Under the pieces are notes generated by a model. That model searched no databases and was not told the DNA's origin. It saw nothing but the letters and a program-made list of their open reading frames with translations. Of a DNA stretch of 64,000 bases, positions 1 through 8,698 are shown one piece after another (position 1 is the first letter of the stretch; every line of letters begins with the position of its first letter). The position numbers were made by a program, and so were the translations under genes. Location of the stretch: the NCBI GenBank assembly GCA_022750435.1, contig JAKIVS010000005.1, positions 46,551 through 110,550 of the forward strand, read 5' to 3'. Source of the stretch: Thermoplasmata archaeon. Lineage in GTDB: Archaea; Thermoplasmatota; Thermoplasmata; Lutacidiplasmatales; UBA184.

Positions 1-1187
1 CATCCTCCCGTCCCTCCGGCCGCCGTGCGGACCCCGGGCATCGCCCGGATCGCCGCGACCTCCTCGGTGAGGTCGATCCCGACGGGGCACCAGGTGATGC
101 ACCGACCGCAACCAACGCAGCCGGAGCGGTCGAACTGGTCGTACCACGTCGCCAGCTTGTGCGTCATCCACTGACGGTAGCGCGACGGAGTCGATTTCCG
201 GACTGGCGAGCCGTGCAGCTCGGTGAACGCCGAGTGGAAGCACGAATCCCACCGGCGCCACCGTTCGACGTGCTCCCCGGTGAGGTCCGGCACCTCCTCG
301 GTCGAGTGGCAGAAGCAGGTCGGACACGCCATCGTGCAGTTGGCGCACGACAAGCACCGCTCGGCGACGGACGCCCATCGGGGATGTTCCGGGGTTTCGA
401 CGAGCAGGTCCCGGATCTGGTGGAGGTCCATCGACCGGCCCATCGACGCGGACGTACGCGCCACGACCGCGCCCGCGGCCCCCAGGTCCGGGGCGGAGGC
501 GGGGCGGAGGGGCACGGAGTGGAGGACCGAGGCCCCGGCGGGGGAACCGACCTCGACGAGGAACCGGTGGCGGCCCTCGCCGAGGAGTTCGGTCAGAGCG
601 AGGTCGTGGTCGCCCCCGACGGCCGGACCCGTCCCCATCGAGGCGCAGAAACAGGTTCCGCCGGCGACGCCGCACTGCACGGCGACCCGGAGGGTCCGGG
701 CCCGTCGAGCGGCGTACCCCGGGTCGCCTCCCGACCGGAACACCCGGTCCTGGATCGCGATCGCGGCGAGCTCGCAGGCCCGGACGCCGAGGAAGACGAA
801 CGCCGGCCCGTCCGTCGGCTCGGCGTCGACGCGGAAGGAGCCGTCGGTCCGATGGGCCGTCCAGAGTCGTTCCCGGGACGGGAACAGGTATTTCTTCCAG
901 CTCTGGGGGCCGACCGCGTAGCCGAACAGCGCGTCATCGTTCCGGCGTTCGAGGCGGTACGTTCCTGCCTCCTGACGGTCGGTCCAGCCGATCGGAAGGT
1001 CGGACTCCTGGTGGATCTCTCCGTACACGATGGCGCCGTCCCGGACGATCGGGCCGACGACCCGATAGCCGGCCGTACCGAGCGCCGCCAGGAACCGGGG
1101 GAAGTCCGACCGCTCCAGGGTGTGCCGGCTGCCGACCGAGAGGAGCTCCCCGGACGGGGCGATGGCGGTGGGGGGAGTGGCGGTCAT
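1..1187 (-). CDS. 4Fe-4S dicluster protein, sulfhydrogenase/sulfite reductase subunit A-like (partial)
   Basis: The reading frame starts at ATG 1187 and runs off the left edge, so the C-terminus is missing; about 395 residues are visible. Two ferredoxin-type cysteine clusters are seen near the C-terminal end: [12 protein letters not shown] around residue 280 and [12 protein letters not shown] around residue 365. The rest resembles the beta subunit of cytosolic sulfhydrogenases and anaerobic sulfite reductase subunit A, which pass electrons between a flavoprotein and the catalytic subunit. Partner subunits would be expected downstream, beyond position 1. It is divergent from the EamA transporter. 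The family call is from motif layout; the specific redox partner is unknown. Confidence 0.75.
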   Translation of the reverse strand, partial: MTATPPTAIAPSGELLSVGSRHTLERSDFPRFLAALGTAGYRVVGPIVRDGAIVYGEIHQESDLPIGWTDRQEAGTYRLERRNDDALFGYAVGPQSWKKYLFPSRERLWTAHRTDGSFRVDAEPTDGPAFVFLGVRACELAAIAIQDRVFRSGGDPGYAARRARTLRVAVQCGVAGGTCFCASMGTGPAVGGDHDLALTELLGEGRHRFLVEVGSPAGASVLHSVPLRPASAPDLGAAGAVVARTSASMGRSMDLHQIRDLLVETPEHPRWASVAERCLSCANCTMACPTCFCHSTEEVPDLTGEHVERWRRWDSCFHSAFTELHGSPVRKSTPSRYRQWMTHKLATWYDQFDRSGCVGCGRCITWCPVGIDLTEEVAAIRAMPGVRTAAGGTGG

Positions 1188-1258
1188 GTTCGTTCCGTTC
1201 CCGAGAGTGGGTCGACGACCGGTGGTGCGGAGGATAAACGCCTCGTCAAGTCGAGTCG

Positions 1259-2386
1259 ATGAAGCGCCCCGGACCCTCGGTGGGCCGGAGAATTCCAGTT
1301 CCGGAGCCCGTCGGTCCGTGGTCGAATCCTCGCGAGGATTCCGTCGCCATCGAACGGCCGCGACCGGCGAGTCAACCGGACTCGACCGACCCCTCAAGTG
1401 GAGGGCGGCCGAAGTACGGGTGGTCCCCGGAGGGCTCCGTGGTCGAGGGGCGTTCGTTCGGGACGAGCGGGGTCCCGCAGCTCCTCCTGCTCGGACTCCT
1501 CTGGGGAGCCACGTTCCCGATCGCCCGGCTCGGCGTCGCAGCCGGGGCGAATCCGTTCGTCCTCGTGGTGCTCGACCTCCTCCTGGCCGCGGCGGTCCTG
1601 GCCCCCGTCGCCCTCCGGAGCGGGGCCGTCCGCCCGCCCGTTCGGGAACTCGCCCGGTCGGCCGGTCTCGGGGCGCTCCTGATCGGCGGGATCAACCTGC
1701 CTCTCTACTGGGGCCTCCAGCATGCCACCGGGGGCAGCGCCTCGATCGTCTACGCCACGTCGCCGATCATCAGCCTCGGCGTCCTCTACCTCGCCGGCAG
1801 CGCCGTGGAGATGCACCGTCGCCAGGCGGCGGCGCTCGCGCTCGGCCTCGGGGGCGTCGTCCTGCTCGGGCTCGCCGGCGGCGGCAGTTCCGTGTCGGCC
1901 GGCCTGGTCGTGCTCGCCGCGTTCGCCCTCGGGGCGACCTGCCAGGGCGTCGGCGCGGTCCTGGTCGGCCGGGCCCGCCCTGAGGGGGAGGGGCCCTGGG
2001 GATTGACGTTCCAGTTCGTCGGCGGCGCCGTCGCCGCGACGATCGTGCTGATGCTCCTCGCGCCGACCGCCGCCTTCCCGCTGACCGTGCCGGTGATTGG
2101 CTCGGTGGTCTATGTGGGGGTCGTCTCGATGGCGCTCGGCTACACGATCTTCTTCGAGCTGATCCACCGCTCGGGAGCGGTCCGCGCCAACCAGGTGACG
2201 TTCCTCAACCCGGTCGCGGCGCTCTCGATCGGGGTGCTCGCGTTCGGCGAGGGGTGGGAGCCCCTCGAGGCGGTGGCGCTCGCCGTGATCGTCGCGGCGC
2301 TCCTCCTGTTGCAGCCGTACCATCGCCACCGGGCGACCCTCCCCGATCCGGAACCCCCGTCGCCGGCCACCCGACGGCCGGTGTGA
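1259..2386 (+). CDS. EamA/DMT-family transporter
   Basis: The protein has about ten hydrophobic segments in two related halves, as expected for EamA (drug/metabolite transporter) permeases. The first segment starts near residue 73 with LLLGLLWGATFPIAR, the usual EamA opening, and a second repeat follows near residue 200. Substrate cannot be predicted. The first 60 or so residues are charged, proline-rich and unlike the family, so translation may really begin at GTG 1439, which would give about 315 residues, the normal length. The family is confident; the start is not. Confidence 0.85.
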   Translation: MKRPGPSVGRRIPVPEPVGPWSNPREDSVAIERPRPASQPDSTDPSSGGRPKYGWSPEGSVVEGRSFGTSGVPQLLLLGLLWGATFPIARLGVAAGANPFVLVVLDLLLAAAVLAPVALRSGAVRPPVRELARSAGLGALLIGGINLPLYWGLQHATGGSASIVYATSPIISLGVLYLAGSAVEMHRRQAAALALGLGGVVLLGLAGGGSSVSAGLVVLAAFALGATCQGVGAVLVGRARPEGEGPWGLTFQFVGGAVAATIVLMLLAPTAAFPLTVPVIGSVVYVGVVSMALGYTIFFELIHRSGAVRANQVTFLNPVAALSIGVLAFGEGWEPLEAVALAVIVAALLLLQPYHRHRATLPDPEPPSPATRRPV

Positions 2387-2397
2387 GGGGAGGTGGG

Positions 2398-3321
2398 CTA
2401 CGGCACCGCCGTGAGCCAGCTCGCGTACGCCGGGTTCCGCCCGTGGATCGCGTCCTCGTACCGGAGCTGCAGTCGCTTCGTGACCGGGTAGGCGCCGGTG
2501 CCGATCGGCCGTCCGTCGACCTCGCGGATCGGGGTGATCCCGGCGGCGGTGCCGGTGTAGAAGAGTTCGTCCGAGGTGAACAGCTCCTCCCGGCTGAAGT
2601 CGTTCCGCCGGAACTCGATCCGCTCGTCGGCGACGAATCGGATGACCGTGTCTCGGGTCACCCCCCGGAGGATCCCGGAGCTGGCGGGCGGGGTGCTGAC
2701 GACCCCGTTCTTGACGCGGAAGAGGTTCTCTCCCGGTCCTTCCGCCACCATCCCCTGGGAGTTCAGCAGAATCGCTTCGTCGTACCCGCCGCTGACCGCC
2801 TCCATCTTCGCGAGCGCCGAGTTCGCGTAGTTCGCTGCGCACTTCGCCTGGGGCGGCAGCGAGCGCGAGTCGACGCGAACCCAGCTCGAGACGGTGGCGC
2901 GCACCCCGCGCTCCACCCCGGCCGCGCCGAGATAGGCGCCCCACTCCCACATCCCGATCGCGACCTGGGTCGGGCTCTGGGTCGGGTCGAGCCCCATCTG
3001 GCCGTACCCCGAGAAGGCGATGGGCCGAAGGTACGCCTCCGGGGTCTCGTTCGCTCGGATCAGCTCGACGGTCGCCTGTCGGAGCGTCAGGACGTCGAAC
3101 GGCATCTTCATCCGGTAGACGCGCGCGCTGTCGAGGAACCGGACGAGATGCTCGTCGAGCCGGAACACGGCGGACCCCCGGTCGGTGCGGTGGCAGCGGA
3201 TCCCCTCGAACACCGCGTACCCGTAGTGGAGGCCGTGGGTCAGCACGTGGACGCGGGCGTCGTTCCACGGAACGAGCCGCCCGTCCATCCAGATCCATCG
3301 GAGGGGGCGGAGGTCGACCAT
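2398..3321 (-). CDS. ilvE: Branched-chain amino acid aminotransferase
   Basis: At 307 residues this is a full-length class IV PLP aminotransferase. It starts with the family pattern of an IWMDGRLVPWNDARVHVLTHG-type N-terminus and carries the EAILLNSQGMVAEGPGENLF segment that surrounds the PLP site, followed by the T-A-A-G-I-T-P-I phosphate-binding turn. It transaminates Leu, Ile and Val with 2-oxoglutarate. A TATA-like box at 3345-3354 sits 28 nt upstream of the ATG, so the message is probably leaderless. D-alanine or aminodeoxychorismate lyase activity is less likely because of the length and the N-terminal motif. Confidence 0.93.
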   Translation of the reverse strand: MVDLRPLRWIWMDGRLVPWNDARVHVLTHGLHYGYAVFEGIRCHRTDRGSAVFRLDEHLVRFLDSARVYRMKMPFDVLTLRQATVELIRANETPEAYLRPIAFSGYGQMGLDPTQSPTQVAIGMWEWGAYLGAAGVERGVRATVSSWVRVDSRSLPPQAKCAANYANSALAKMEAVSGGYDEAILLNSQGMVAEGPGENLFRVKNGVVSTPPASSGILRGVTRDTVIRFVADERIEFRRNDFSREELFTSDELFYTGTAAGITPIREVDGRPIGTGAYPVTKRLQLRYEDAIHGRNPAYASWLTAVP

Positions 3322-3344
3322 CCGACCCGAGGAGGTCCGCCGGA

Positions 3345-3354
3345 GTTTAACTTT
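3345..3354 (-). promoter_or_regulatory. TATA box of ilvE
   Basis: On the minus strand this reads AAAGTTAAAC, an AT-rich island in GC-rich DNA centred 28 nt before the ilvE ATG. That is the spacing expected for an archaeal leaderless promoter. Confidence 0.5.
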
Positions 3355-3411
3355 CGTCGGGTCGGACCGGGAACCTCGGCCCCCCGGGCCGAGCGGTTCC
3401 GTGGTCCGCGG

Positions 3412-3903
3412 CTACTTCGCCGGGGAACTCGCGCCGCGGGACCGCTTCGGAGCGGGGGCCGGGGCGGGCAGGGGCCGGACCACGAGTACGGAGCAGTGGG
3501 CGTGGTGGAGGACGCCGTCGCTGACGCTTCCCACGAGGAGGCGGCCGGTGGTGGAGAGCCCGCGGGCGCCCATCACGAGCAGGTCGGGGTTCCGCTCCTC
3601 GAGGAATTGGAGCAACTCCTCGACGACGATCCCCTCCCGAACCTCCGTGGACACCATGGCGACCCCCGCCTTCCGGGCGCTCTCCGCCGACGTCCGAAGG
3701 AGCGCCTCGACGGCCTTTCGGTTCGAGGCGAGGACTTCGAGCAGGACTCCCCCTTCGTCCGAGTAGAGGACCGGCGCCGGGGCGACGCCGACGATCGTCA
3801 ACGTCGCCGAGGCGAGCTTGGCAAGCGCCGTGGCCGACTCGAGCGCCCGGTCGGCGGACTTGGAGCCGTCGACGGCGACGGCGATCGAGCGGAGCGCGGT
3901 CAT
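3412..3903 (-). CDS. Universal stress protein (UspA family)
   Basis: The 163-residue protein has a single Usp domain. It begins with the strand IAVDGSKSADRALESA and ends with the nucleotide-binding signature G-A-R-G-L-S-x9-GSVSDGVLHHAHCSVLVVR, the G2xG9G(S/T) ATP-binding type. Family members are cytosolic ATP-binding stress proteins with no defined reaction. The C-terminal 15 residues are Pro/Ala/Lys-rich. It has its own TATA box at 3928-3936 and stands apart from ilvE. Confidence 0.92.
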   Translation of the reverse strand: MTALRSIAVAVDGSKSADRALESATALAKLASATLTIVGVAPAPVLYSDEGGVLLEVLASNRKAVEALLRTSAESARKAGVAMVSTEVREGIVVEELLQFLEERNPDLLVMGARGLSTTGRLLVGSVSDGVLHHAHCSVLVVRPLPAPAPAPKRSRGASSPAK

Positions 3904-3927
3904 CGAACGTGCGGAGGCCCGACGGCC

Positions 3928-3936
3928 GATTTAACG
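3928..3936 (-). promoter_or_regulatory. TATA box of the universal stress protein gene
   Basis: The minus strand reads CGTTAAATC, centred 28 nt upstream of the start codon at 3903. It lies at the very end of the upstream membrane-protein gene (stop at 3931), so the Usp gene can be transcribed on its own. Confidence 0.5.
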
Positions 3937-4413
3937 CGGCCGTTCGGACGCCGGCGTTCCGGAACCACCGAGCGGGGTGGCCGTGCGACCGCGGAGGAGG
4001 AACGCCCCGAAGAGCACCCCGAGGAAACCGACCGCCATCACGAGCGAGGCGACGGGAGCTTGCCCGTCGAACGCGAACGTCCACCCCGCCCCGGTGGCGA
4101 GGAGGGCGGACCCGAGGGCCACTCCCGCGGCGACCCAGGCCCACCGGTCGGGGTCGGCCCGGGCCAGCGCGAGGGCGCGGAGCGAGATGCCGACGAGGAG
4201 CAGCGCCACCACGATGTGCAGGTCGAGGACCGGGGCCGACGCGAGCACCGAGACCACCCCGGCCCCAGTCGGGAGGCCGACGAGCAGGGCCAGCGCCATC
4301 CCCAGCACGAACTCGATCGCGAGGAGGACGAACATTCCGATGGCGAGCCGGTCGAGCGTCATTCCGCCCCGCGACGCCCACGCCGGGGGACCGGCCGAGG
4401 ACGGCGCGCTCAC
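3931..4413 (-). CDS. Small four-helix membrane protein
   Basis: A 160-residue protein starting at GTG 4413, whose GTGA overlaps the stop codon of the upstream SDR gene by 4 nt, so the two are cotranslated. About four hydrophobic helices are seen: near residues 23-50, 55-80, 92-117 and 125-150. The histidine in VLDLHIVVALLLVG could suggest a cytochrome b561-like or COX15-like fold, but this is too weak to assign. I do not recognise the family. The tail is Pro/Gly/Arg-rich. Confidence 0.75.
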   Translation of the reverse strand: MSAPSSAGPPAWASRGGMTLDRLAIGMFVLLAIEFVLGMALALLVGLPTGAGVVSVLASAPVLDLHIVVALLLVGISLRALALARADPDRWAWVAAGVALGSALLATGAGWTFAFDGQAPVASLVMAVGFLGVLFGAFLLRGRTATPLGGSGTPASERPR

Positions 4414-5201
4414 GACCACCCCGCCGACCGACCGCCGTCCACGGCGAGCGTCGTGCCGGTGACGAACGCCGCGGCCGGCGAAGCGAGCCAGACGACGGCC
4501 TCGGCGACGTCGACCCCGCGACCGAGTCGCCGCATCGGTACGGCCTGGCGGGCCTGCTCGCGGTACGCCTCGGGTGCGCTCGCGAGTCGGTCGGTCTCGA
4601 TCGGACCGGGGGCGACCGCGTTCACCCGGACGCCCCGAGCGGCGTAGTCGAGCGCCGCCGACTTCGTGAGACCGAGGATGGCGTGCTTCGCGGCCACGTA
4701 CGGGCTCCCGCCGCGGTAGGCGGAGGTGCCCGCCGTCGACGACATGTTGACGATCGCCCCGCCTCCGGCCGCGAGGAGCATCGGAATCTCGTGCTTCATC
4801 GCGAGGAACGTCCCCCGGACGTGGACCTGGAGGACCCGGTCGAACGCCTCGGTCGTCACGTCCACGAGGTCGGTGGGGAGGAACCCCTCCCCGGCGTTGT
4901 TCACCGCCATCTCGAGGTGCCCGCACCGGGACCGGACCTCGTCCGCGGCCCGAACCAGGCTCCCTTCCTCCGACACGTCGGCCGGGACCGCGAGCGCCTC
5001 GACGCCGAGGGCGCCGAGCTCCCGCGCGACCCCTCCGAGCGCGTCGGCGTCCCGCGCGGAGACCACGACCATCGCCCCGCGCCGGGCAAACGCCCGGGCC
5101 ACGTCCGCGCCGATTCCCCGGCTCGCTCCGATCACCCACGCGGTCCTTCCACGAAGGTCACCGGGGCCGTTGGACGCGGTGGGGCGGGAAGGAAGCGCCA
5201 T
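4410..5201 (-). CDS. SDR-family NAD(P)-dependent oxidoreductase
   Basis: The 263-residue protein is a classical short-chain dehydrogenase. It has the cofactor motif GASRGIG near residue 24, the NNAGEG strand, a catalytic Ser in MSSTAG, and the YxxxK pair in YVAAKHA, followed by the NAVAPGPIETD motif. It reduces or oxidises an unknown carbonyl/alcohol substrate. It is divergent from a TetR regulator, with a 15-bp palindrome and a TATTTA-type box between them, so it is the likely target of that regulator. It is cotranslated with a small membrane protein. Confidence 0.92.
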   Translation of the reverse strand: MALPSRPTASNGPGDLRGRTAWVIGASRGIGADVARAFARRGAMVVVSARDADALGGVARELGALGVEALAVPADVSEEGSLVRAADEVRSRCGHLEMAVNNAGEGFLPTDLVDVTTEAFDRVLQVHVRGTFLAMKHEIPMLLAAGGGAIVNMSSTAGTSAYRGGSPYVAAKHAILGLTKSAALDYAARGVRVNAVAPGPIETDRLASAPEAYREQARQAVPMRRLGRGVDVAEAVVWLASPAAAFVTGTTLAVDGGRSAGWS

Positions 5202-5211
5202 CGATATTGTA

Positions 5212-5226
5212 TAGATTGTAAATCTA
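5212..5226. promoter_or_regulatory. Palindromic operator in the SDR/TetR intergenic region
   Basis: TAGATT-GTA-AATCTA is a perfect inverted repeat with 6-bp arms. It lies 11-25 nt upstream of the SDR ATG and touches the TTATTTA box at 5225-5231, so a bound repressor would block transcription of the SDR gene. It is the natural candidate site for the TetR protein encoded divergently. Confidence 0.5.
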
Positions 5227-5231
5227 AATAA
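5225..5231 (-). promoter_or_regulatory. TATA box of the SDR operon
   Basis: The minus strand reads TTATTTA, centred 27 nt upstream of the SDR start codon, consistent with a leaderless transcript. Confidence 0.45.
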
Positions 5232-5275
5232 GGCTGACGGATTCTCTCATATCGCTCGCGGCGTGGAGGAATCGG

Positions 5276-5935
5276 ATGTCCCCTCGGAAGTACGACCTCG
5301 GCCGTCGGCGCGGAGCGACCGACGCGACGCGGGGGAGGATCCTCGAGGCGGCCCGGACGCTGCTCGGGGGCAAGGGGGACATGGCCGAGGTCTCGATGGA
5401 GGCGGTCGCGGCCAAGGCCGGGGTCTCGCGGATGACGGTCTACAATCAGTTCCACTCCCAGCCGCTCCTCCTCGAGGCGCTCTCGGATTCGCTCGCCGAG
5501 CGCGGGGGGATGCACCGGCTCATGGGCGCGTTCGTCGCGACGACCCCCCAGGAGGCCGTTCGGACGTTCGTCGGGACGTTCGTTGGATTCTGGGCGTCCG
5601 AGCGTGTACTGCTGCGGCGAGTCCGGGCAATGGGGGTCCTCACCCCGAGCGTCTACCGGAAGGTCCGGGACCGGGACGAATGGCGGCGTGAGGCGGCGAG
5701 GAATCTCGTCGCGAAGTTCGGCTCCGACCGGGGTCGAGACATGGAGTGGGCCTCCGACCTGTTGGCGGCGATGACGAGCTTCGAGGTGTTCGACGCGCTC
5801 TGCGAGGGGAACCGGACTCCCGAGATGGTCGCCCGGTCGCTTTCCGAGTCCATGCTCCGTCTCTGGGGACTCGCCCCCGACGATGTCGGCCCGGCCAAGG
5901 CTCGCCGGGGCCGTCGCCCGAACGCCGCGGGGTGA
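5276..5935 (+). CDS. TetR/AcrR-family transcriptional regulator
   Basis: A 219-residue regulator with an N-terminal helix-turn-helix: residues 17-62 contain TRGRILEAARTLL and the recognition-helix segment AVAAKAGVSRMTVYNQF, typical of TetR proteins. The remaining helical region would bind a ligand and dimerise. The start at 5276 is supported by a GGAGG sequence about 8 nt upstream, so this gene has a leader, unlike most genes here. It is divergent from the SDR gene and probably represses it and itself through the palindrome at 5212-5226. Confidence 0.9.
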   Translation: MSPRKYDLGRRRGATDATRGRILEAARTLLGGKGDMAEVSMEAVAAKAGVSRMTVYNQFHSQPLLLEALSDSLAERGGMHRLMGAFVATTPQEAVRTFVGTFVGFWASERVLLRRVRAMGVLTPSVYRKVRDRDEWRREAARNLVAKFGSDRGRDMEWASDLLAAMTSFEVFDALCEGNRTPEMVARSLSESMLRLWGLAPDDVGPAKARRGRRPNAAG

Positions 5936-6040
5936 ATCCCAATCTCCCCCGGTTCGGGTCGAACTCGGCTGAGATTGTGGTCCAAGTGGGGGGAGATTTC
6001 GGCGCTTCGGTAGATAGCCTGGCCGAGTCGGCCGACCACC

Positions 6041-7192
6041 ATGAACCGACCGAACCCCCTTTGGTTGATCCCGGTGGCCGCAGCGCTCCTGCTGCTGGTC
6101 CCGGCCGCCGTGGCCGCCCCAACGTCGAACTCGCCCTCGCTCCTGTCGCCGACCGGTGGAGCCGGCGGCACGGTGTTCGTGATGTCGAACGCCGTCGCCG
6201 GCAACGCCATCCTCGCCTACCACATCGGTGCCGGCGGCGCCCTCGTCCCAGCGGGTCACTTTGCGACCCATGGGAAAGGCACCGGCGCGAGCCTCGCCGA
6301 CGCCGGCTCGGTCGTCCTCGCGAAGGACCACCGCTTCCTGCTGGTCGTCAACGCGGGCAGCAACACGGTCAGCGTGTTCCGCGTCGCTTCGCCCTCCACG
6401 GCGACCCCGATCCTCTCGTTCGTCGAGAAGGTCAGCTCCCGCGGCGTTTCCCCGGTGAGCATCGCGGTCCACGGCTCCGTCGTCTACGTGCTCAACGCTG
6501 GGAACGCGACGAAGGCCGGCAACATCGCCGGCTTCCTCCTCGCCGACCACGGCCTGCTGCTCGCGCTGCCCCACTCCGTCCAGCCGCTCAGCACGAGCTC
6601 GGCGACGGGTCCGGCCCAGGTCGGGTTCAACCCGGCGGGCACTGTGCTGGTCGTCACCGAGAAGAGCACGAACCAGATCGACACCTACGCGGTCAACGCC
6701 TGGGGGGTCGCGCAGAGCCCGACGTTCGCGACGTCGAACGGCACGACGCCCTACGGCTTCGCGTTCGACCCGAACGGGGCGCTCATCGTCAGCGACGCGG
6801 CCTCGGATGCGCTCTCCTCCTACACGGTGTCCAGCACCGGGGTCCTGACGCTCGTGAGCGGCTCGGTCGGAGACAACCAGACGGCCCCGTGCTGGGTCGC
6901 GGTCGCCCACGGCGGCGCGATCGCCTACACGACGGACGCCCACAGCAACGCGATTTCGACCTACGCGGTCGGGTCGGGCGGCGCGCTCACCCTCGTCGCG
7001 TCGCTCGGCGCCACGACGGGTTCGGCCGACACGGACATGGCGGTCGCCGGGACCCACGGCCAGTATCTGTTCGTCACCGACGCGGGCGCGGCCGAGATCC
7101 AGGAGTTCCGGATCGGCTCGAGCGGGGGCCTCACCCTCCTCGACACGATCTCGGCGCTCCCGTCCACCGTGGAGGGGATGGCGGCGTACTGA
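6041..7192 (+). CDS. Secreted beta-propeller (lactonase/YncE-like) protein
   Basis: The 383-residue protein begins with a clear signal peptide (WLIPVAAALLLLVPAAVAA). The mature part is made of repeating blades with patterns such as FRVASPSTATPI, AYHIGAGGALVPAG and TYAVGSGGALTLVASLG, matching the seven-bladed 6-phosphogluconolactonase-like/YncE propellers. An exported location makes a role in sugar metabolism unlikely; a surface or extracellular binding role is more plausible. No membrane anchor is seen at the C-terminus. Confidence 0.82.
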   Translation: MNRPNPLWLIPVAAALLLLVPAAVAAPTSNSPSLLSPTGGAGGTVFVMSNAVAGNAILAYHIGAGGALVPAGHFATHGKGTGASLADAGSVVLAKDHRFLLVVNAGSNTVSVFRVASPSTATPILSFVEKVSSRGVSPVSIAVHGSVVYVLNAGNATKAGNIAGFLLADHGLLLALPHSVQPLSTSSATGPAQVGFNPAGTVLVVTEKSTNQIDTYAVNAWGVAQSPTFATSNGTTPYGFAFDPNGALIVSDAASDALSSYTVSSTGVLTLVSGSVGDNQTAPCWVAVAHGGAIAYTTDAHSNAISTYAVGSGGALTLVASLGATTGSADTDMAVAGTHGQYLFVTDAGAAEIQEFRIGSSGGLTLLDTISALPSTVEGMAAY

Positions 7193-7261
7193 CGCCGGGA
7201 ACGAGACCGCGGTGCCGGAGGAACTCCTGATAAGGAGCGGATCGGTCGTCGGGGCCGTCCC

Positions 7262-7618
7262 ATGAGCCCCGGCTTCCGCTCCCTGATGTGGTACGTCCTC
7301 TACGGCACCCGCGGCGGCCCGAACCGCCGACGGATCCTCGACGAACTCCTTCGGTCCCCCGCCAACGCCCACCAGCTGGCGGGGGCCCTCGCCCTCGACT
7401 ACCGAACGGTGCGCCACCACCTGCGCCTGCTCGAGCAGAGCGGCGCCGTGACCCGGCCGGTCGGGGAGGCGTACGCGTCCCCGTACGAGATCGCCGCCTC
7501 GACGGCCGCGTACCTGGAAACGGTGGACGCCTCACCGGCGCGGGCGGGCACCGGTCGGACCGCCCTCGACCGGGCCGCGCACGCCGTGACGACGAAGCGC
7601 CCCGGAGAGGTCCGATGA
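7262..7618 (+). CDS. ArsR-like winged-helix transcriptional regulator
   Basis: The 118-residue protein carries one winged helix: residues 20-75 include RRRILDELLRSPANAHQLA, the recognition helix YRTVRHHLRLLEQSG and a short wing. The C-terminal 30 residues are Arg/Thr-rich. Its stop overlaps the start of the next gene (ATGA), so regulator and membrane protein are cotranslated. Such winged-helix/membrane-protein pairs are common in archaea, with the regulator perhaps controlling its own operon. No ligand-binding cysteines are seen. Confidence 0.85.
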   Translation: MSPGFRSLMWYVLYGTRGGPNRRRILDELLRSPANAHQLAGALALDYRTVRHHLRLLEQSGAVTRPVGEAYASPYEIAASTAAYLETVDASPARAGTGRTALDRAAHAVTTKRPGEVR

Positions 7619-7902
7619 GCAGCCTCCTGATGGACGCGAGCGTCGCACTCGGCCTCGTGAGCATCGTCCTCGCCGGCGGACTCTTCCTGCTGTATCGCCG
7701 GATCTACTCGCAGACCCGTACGGGATTCGGTCTCGCGCTGCTCGTGTTTGCCGGGGCGTTCGTCGTCCAGAGCGGACTGACGGTGTACTCCTACCTCGCC
7801 GCGATGCCGATCATCCCGGACTCGTTCGCCCCCTTCCTGTTCGGGATCGGGCTCTGCGAAGCGACCGGCCTGGGCGCGGTCGTCTGGACCGCCTCCCGCT
7901 GA
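7615..7902 (+). CDS. Small three-helix membrane protein
   Basis: A 95-residue protein with three hydrophobic helices at about residues 8-27, 37-60 and 70-92. It starts at ATG 7615, overlapping the regulator stop by 4 nt. No catalytic motif is visible. The tight coupling to a winged-helix regulator suggests a membrane sensor or partner for it, but that is inference. Confidence 0.75.
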   Translation: MSSLLMDASVALGLVSIVLAGGLFLLYRRIYSQTRTGFGLALLVFAGAFVVQSGLTVYSYLAAMPIIPDSFAPFLFGIGLCEATGLGAVVWTASR

Positions 7903-7921
7903 GCGTCCTCGCTCGGCCGGC

Positions 7922-8272
7922 TCAGCGCCGAGTTCCCTTCGTGAAACGGTCGGGGTCCGCGAGGAGCTCCTCCCACCTCTGTCGGGTGAGGCTGGTCGGC
8001 GAGCCCCTCACCCCGACCAGGATCGGATCGGCCGTGCCGTCGGTGCGCTCGAGGAACAGCTGCGGGATGACGTAGTCGTCGTCCCATCGACCGAACGACC
8101 GGACGAGTCGGTCGGCCTCCGTCTCCTGCGTCGGGTCGTCGATGTCGAGGACCCTCGAGGGCAGACCGAGGCGCTTCGCGAGGGCGGGGAGCCGGTCGGT
8201 GGACAGGGGCACGCAGTGCGGGCACCAGGTCGCGGTGATGAGCGTCAGCCGGACCGGGGGAGCGGTCGTCAT
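7922..8272 (-). CDS. Thioredoxin-like protein with a CPHC motif
   Basis: The 116-residue protein has the thioredoxin-fold opening LTLITATWCPHCVPL with a CPHC redox pair near residues 16-19, and a cis-proline-type strand in YVIPQLFLE. It is likely a thiol-disulphide oxidoreductase or glutaredoxin-like protein in the cytosol; no signal peptide is seen. The start at 8272 is preferred over 8344 because GGAGGT lies about 5 nt before it and the fold begins right after it. Confidence 0.82.
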   Translation of the reverse strand: MTTAPPVRLTLITATWCPHCVPLSTDRLPALAKRLGLPSRVLDIDDPTQETEADRLVRSFGRWDDDYVIPQLFLERTDGTADPILVGVRGSPTSLTRQRWEELLADPDRFTKGTRR

Positions 8273-8341
8273 CGAGGACCTCCGCTCCCAACAGCCCCGG
8301 TCGTGGCTTAGGGGTGTCGCGTCCGGTGACGTCGAGACCAC

Positions 8342-8348
8342 CAAATAG
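8342..8348 (+). promoter_or_regulatory. TATA box of the Fur-C-like gene
   Basis: CAAATAG is centred 26 nt upstream of ATG 8371. This decides that start over the longer upstream frame. Confidence 0.45.
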
Positions 8349-8370
8349 CCGACCGCGGTCCCCGACGCCG

Positions 8371-8673
8371 ATGCGGAAGCCCGTTCGGACGCCCCGGCGA
8401 CGGCCCCGCGCCGCTCGACCCCCGTCGACGGCGTCGCGGTCGGCCCCCGCTCCCGTGGCCCCGGGCCCCGTAATGTTGCGGGGCCCCCCGACCGGTCACG
8501 CGGTCTGCCAAGCGTGCGGGCGGATCGTCCGGCTCGCCCTCGCCCCGACCGACGGCCCGAACCTCGAGGCGTTCCTGGACCGGCGGCCGGACGGCTGGTC
8601 GGCGCAGGGGATCAGCCTGACGATCACCGGTCTGTGTACGACCTGCCGGACCGGCCCTTCGGCCCCGCGCTGA
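8371..8673 (+). CDS. Orphan Fur-type C-terminal zinc-binding domain protein
   Basis: The 100-residue protein has a basic, Arg/Pro-rich N-terminus of about 35 residues, then a segment GHAVCQACGRIV ... LTITGLCTTC. The two CxxC pairs and the strand-helix-strand in between match the dimerisation/zinc domain of Fur-family repressors, which end in a similar I-x-G-L-C-x-x-C. The DNA-binding winged helix that normally precedes it is absent. It could be a remnant, a dimer partner of a full Fur protein, or a stand-alone zinc ribbon. Confidence 0.65.
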   Translation: MRKPVRTPRRRPRAARPPSTASRSAPAPVAPGPVMLRGPPTGHAVCQACGRIVRLALAPTDGPNLEAFLDRRPDGWSAQGISLTITGLCTTCRTGPSAPR

Positions 8674-8698
8674 ACCATCGCGCCTCGACGGAGCACCT

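Noticed and set aside
2254..4647. 797-codon plus-strand open frame
   Set aside because: It is antisense to ilvE, the Usp gene and the SDR region, with an Arg/Gly/Pro-rich sequence; long shadow frames are expected in DNA this rich in GC.
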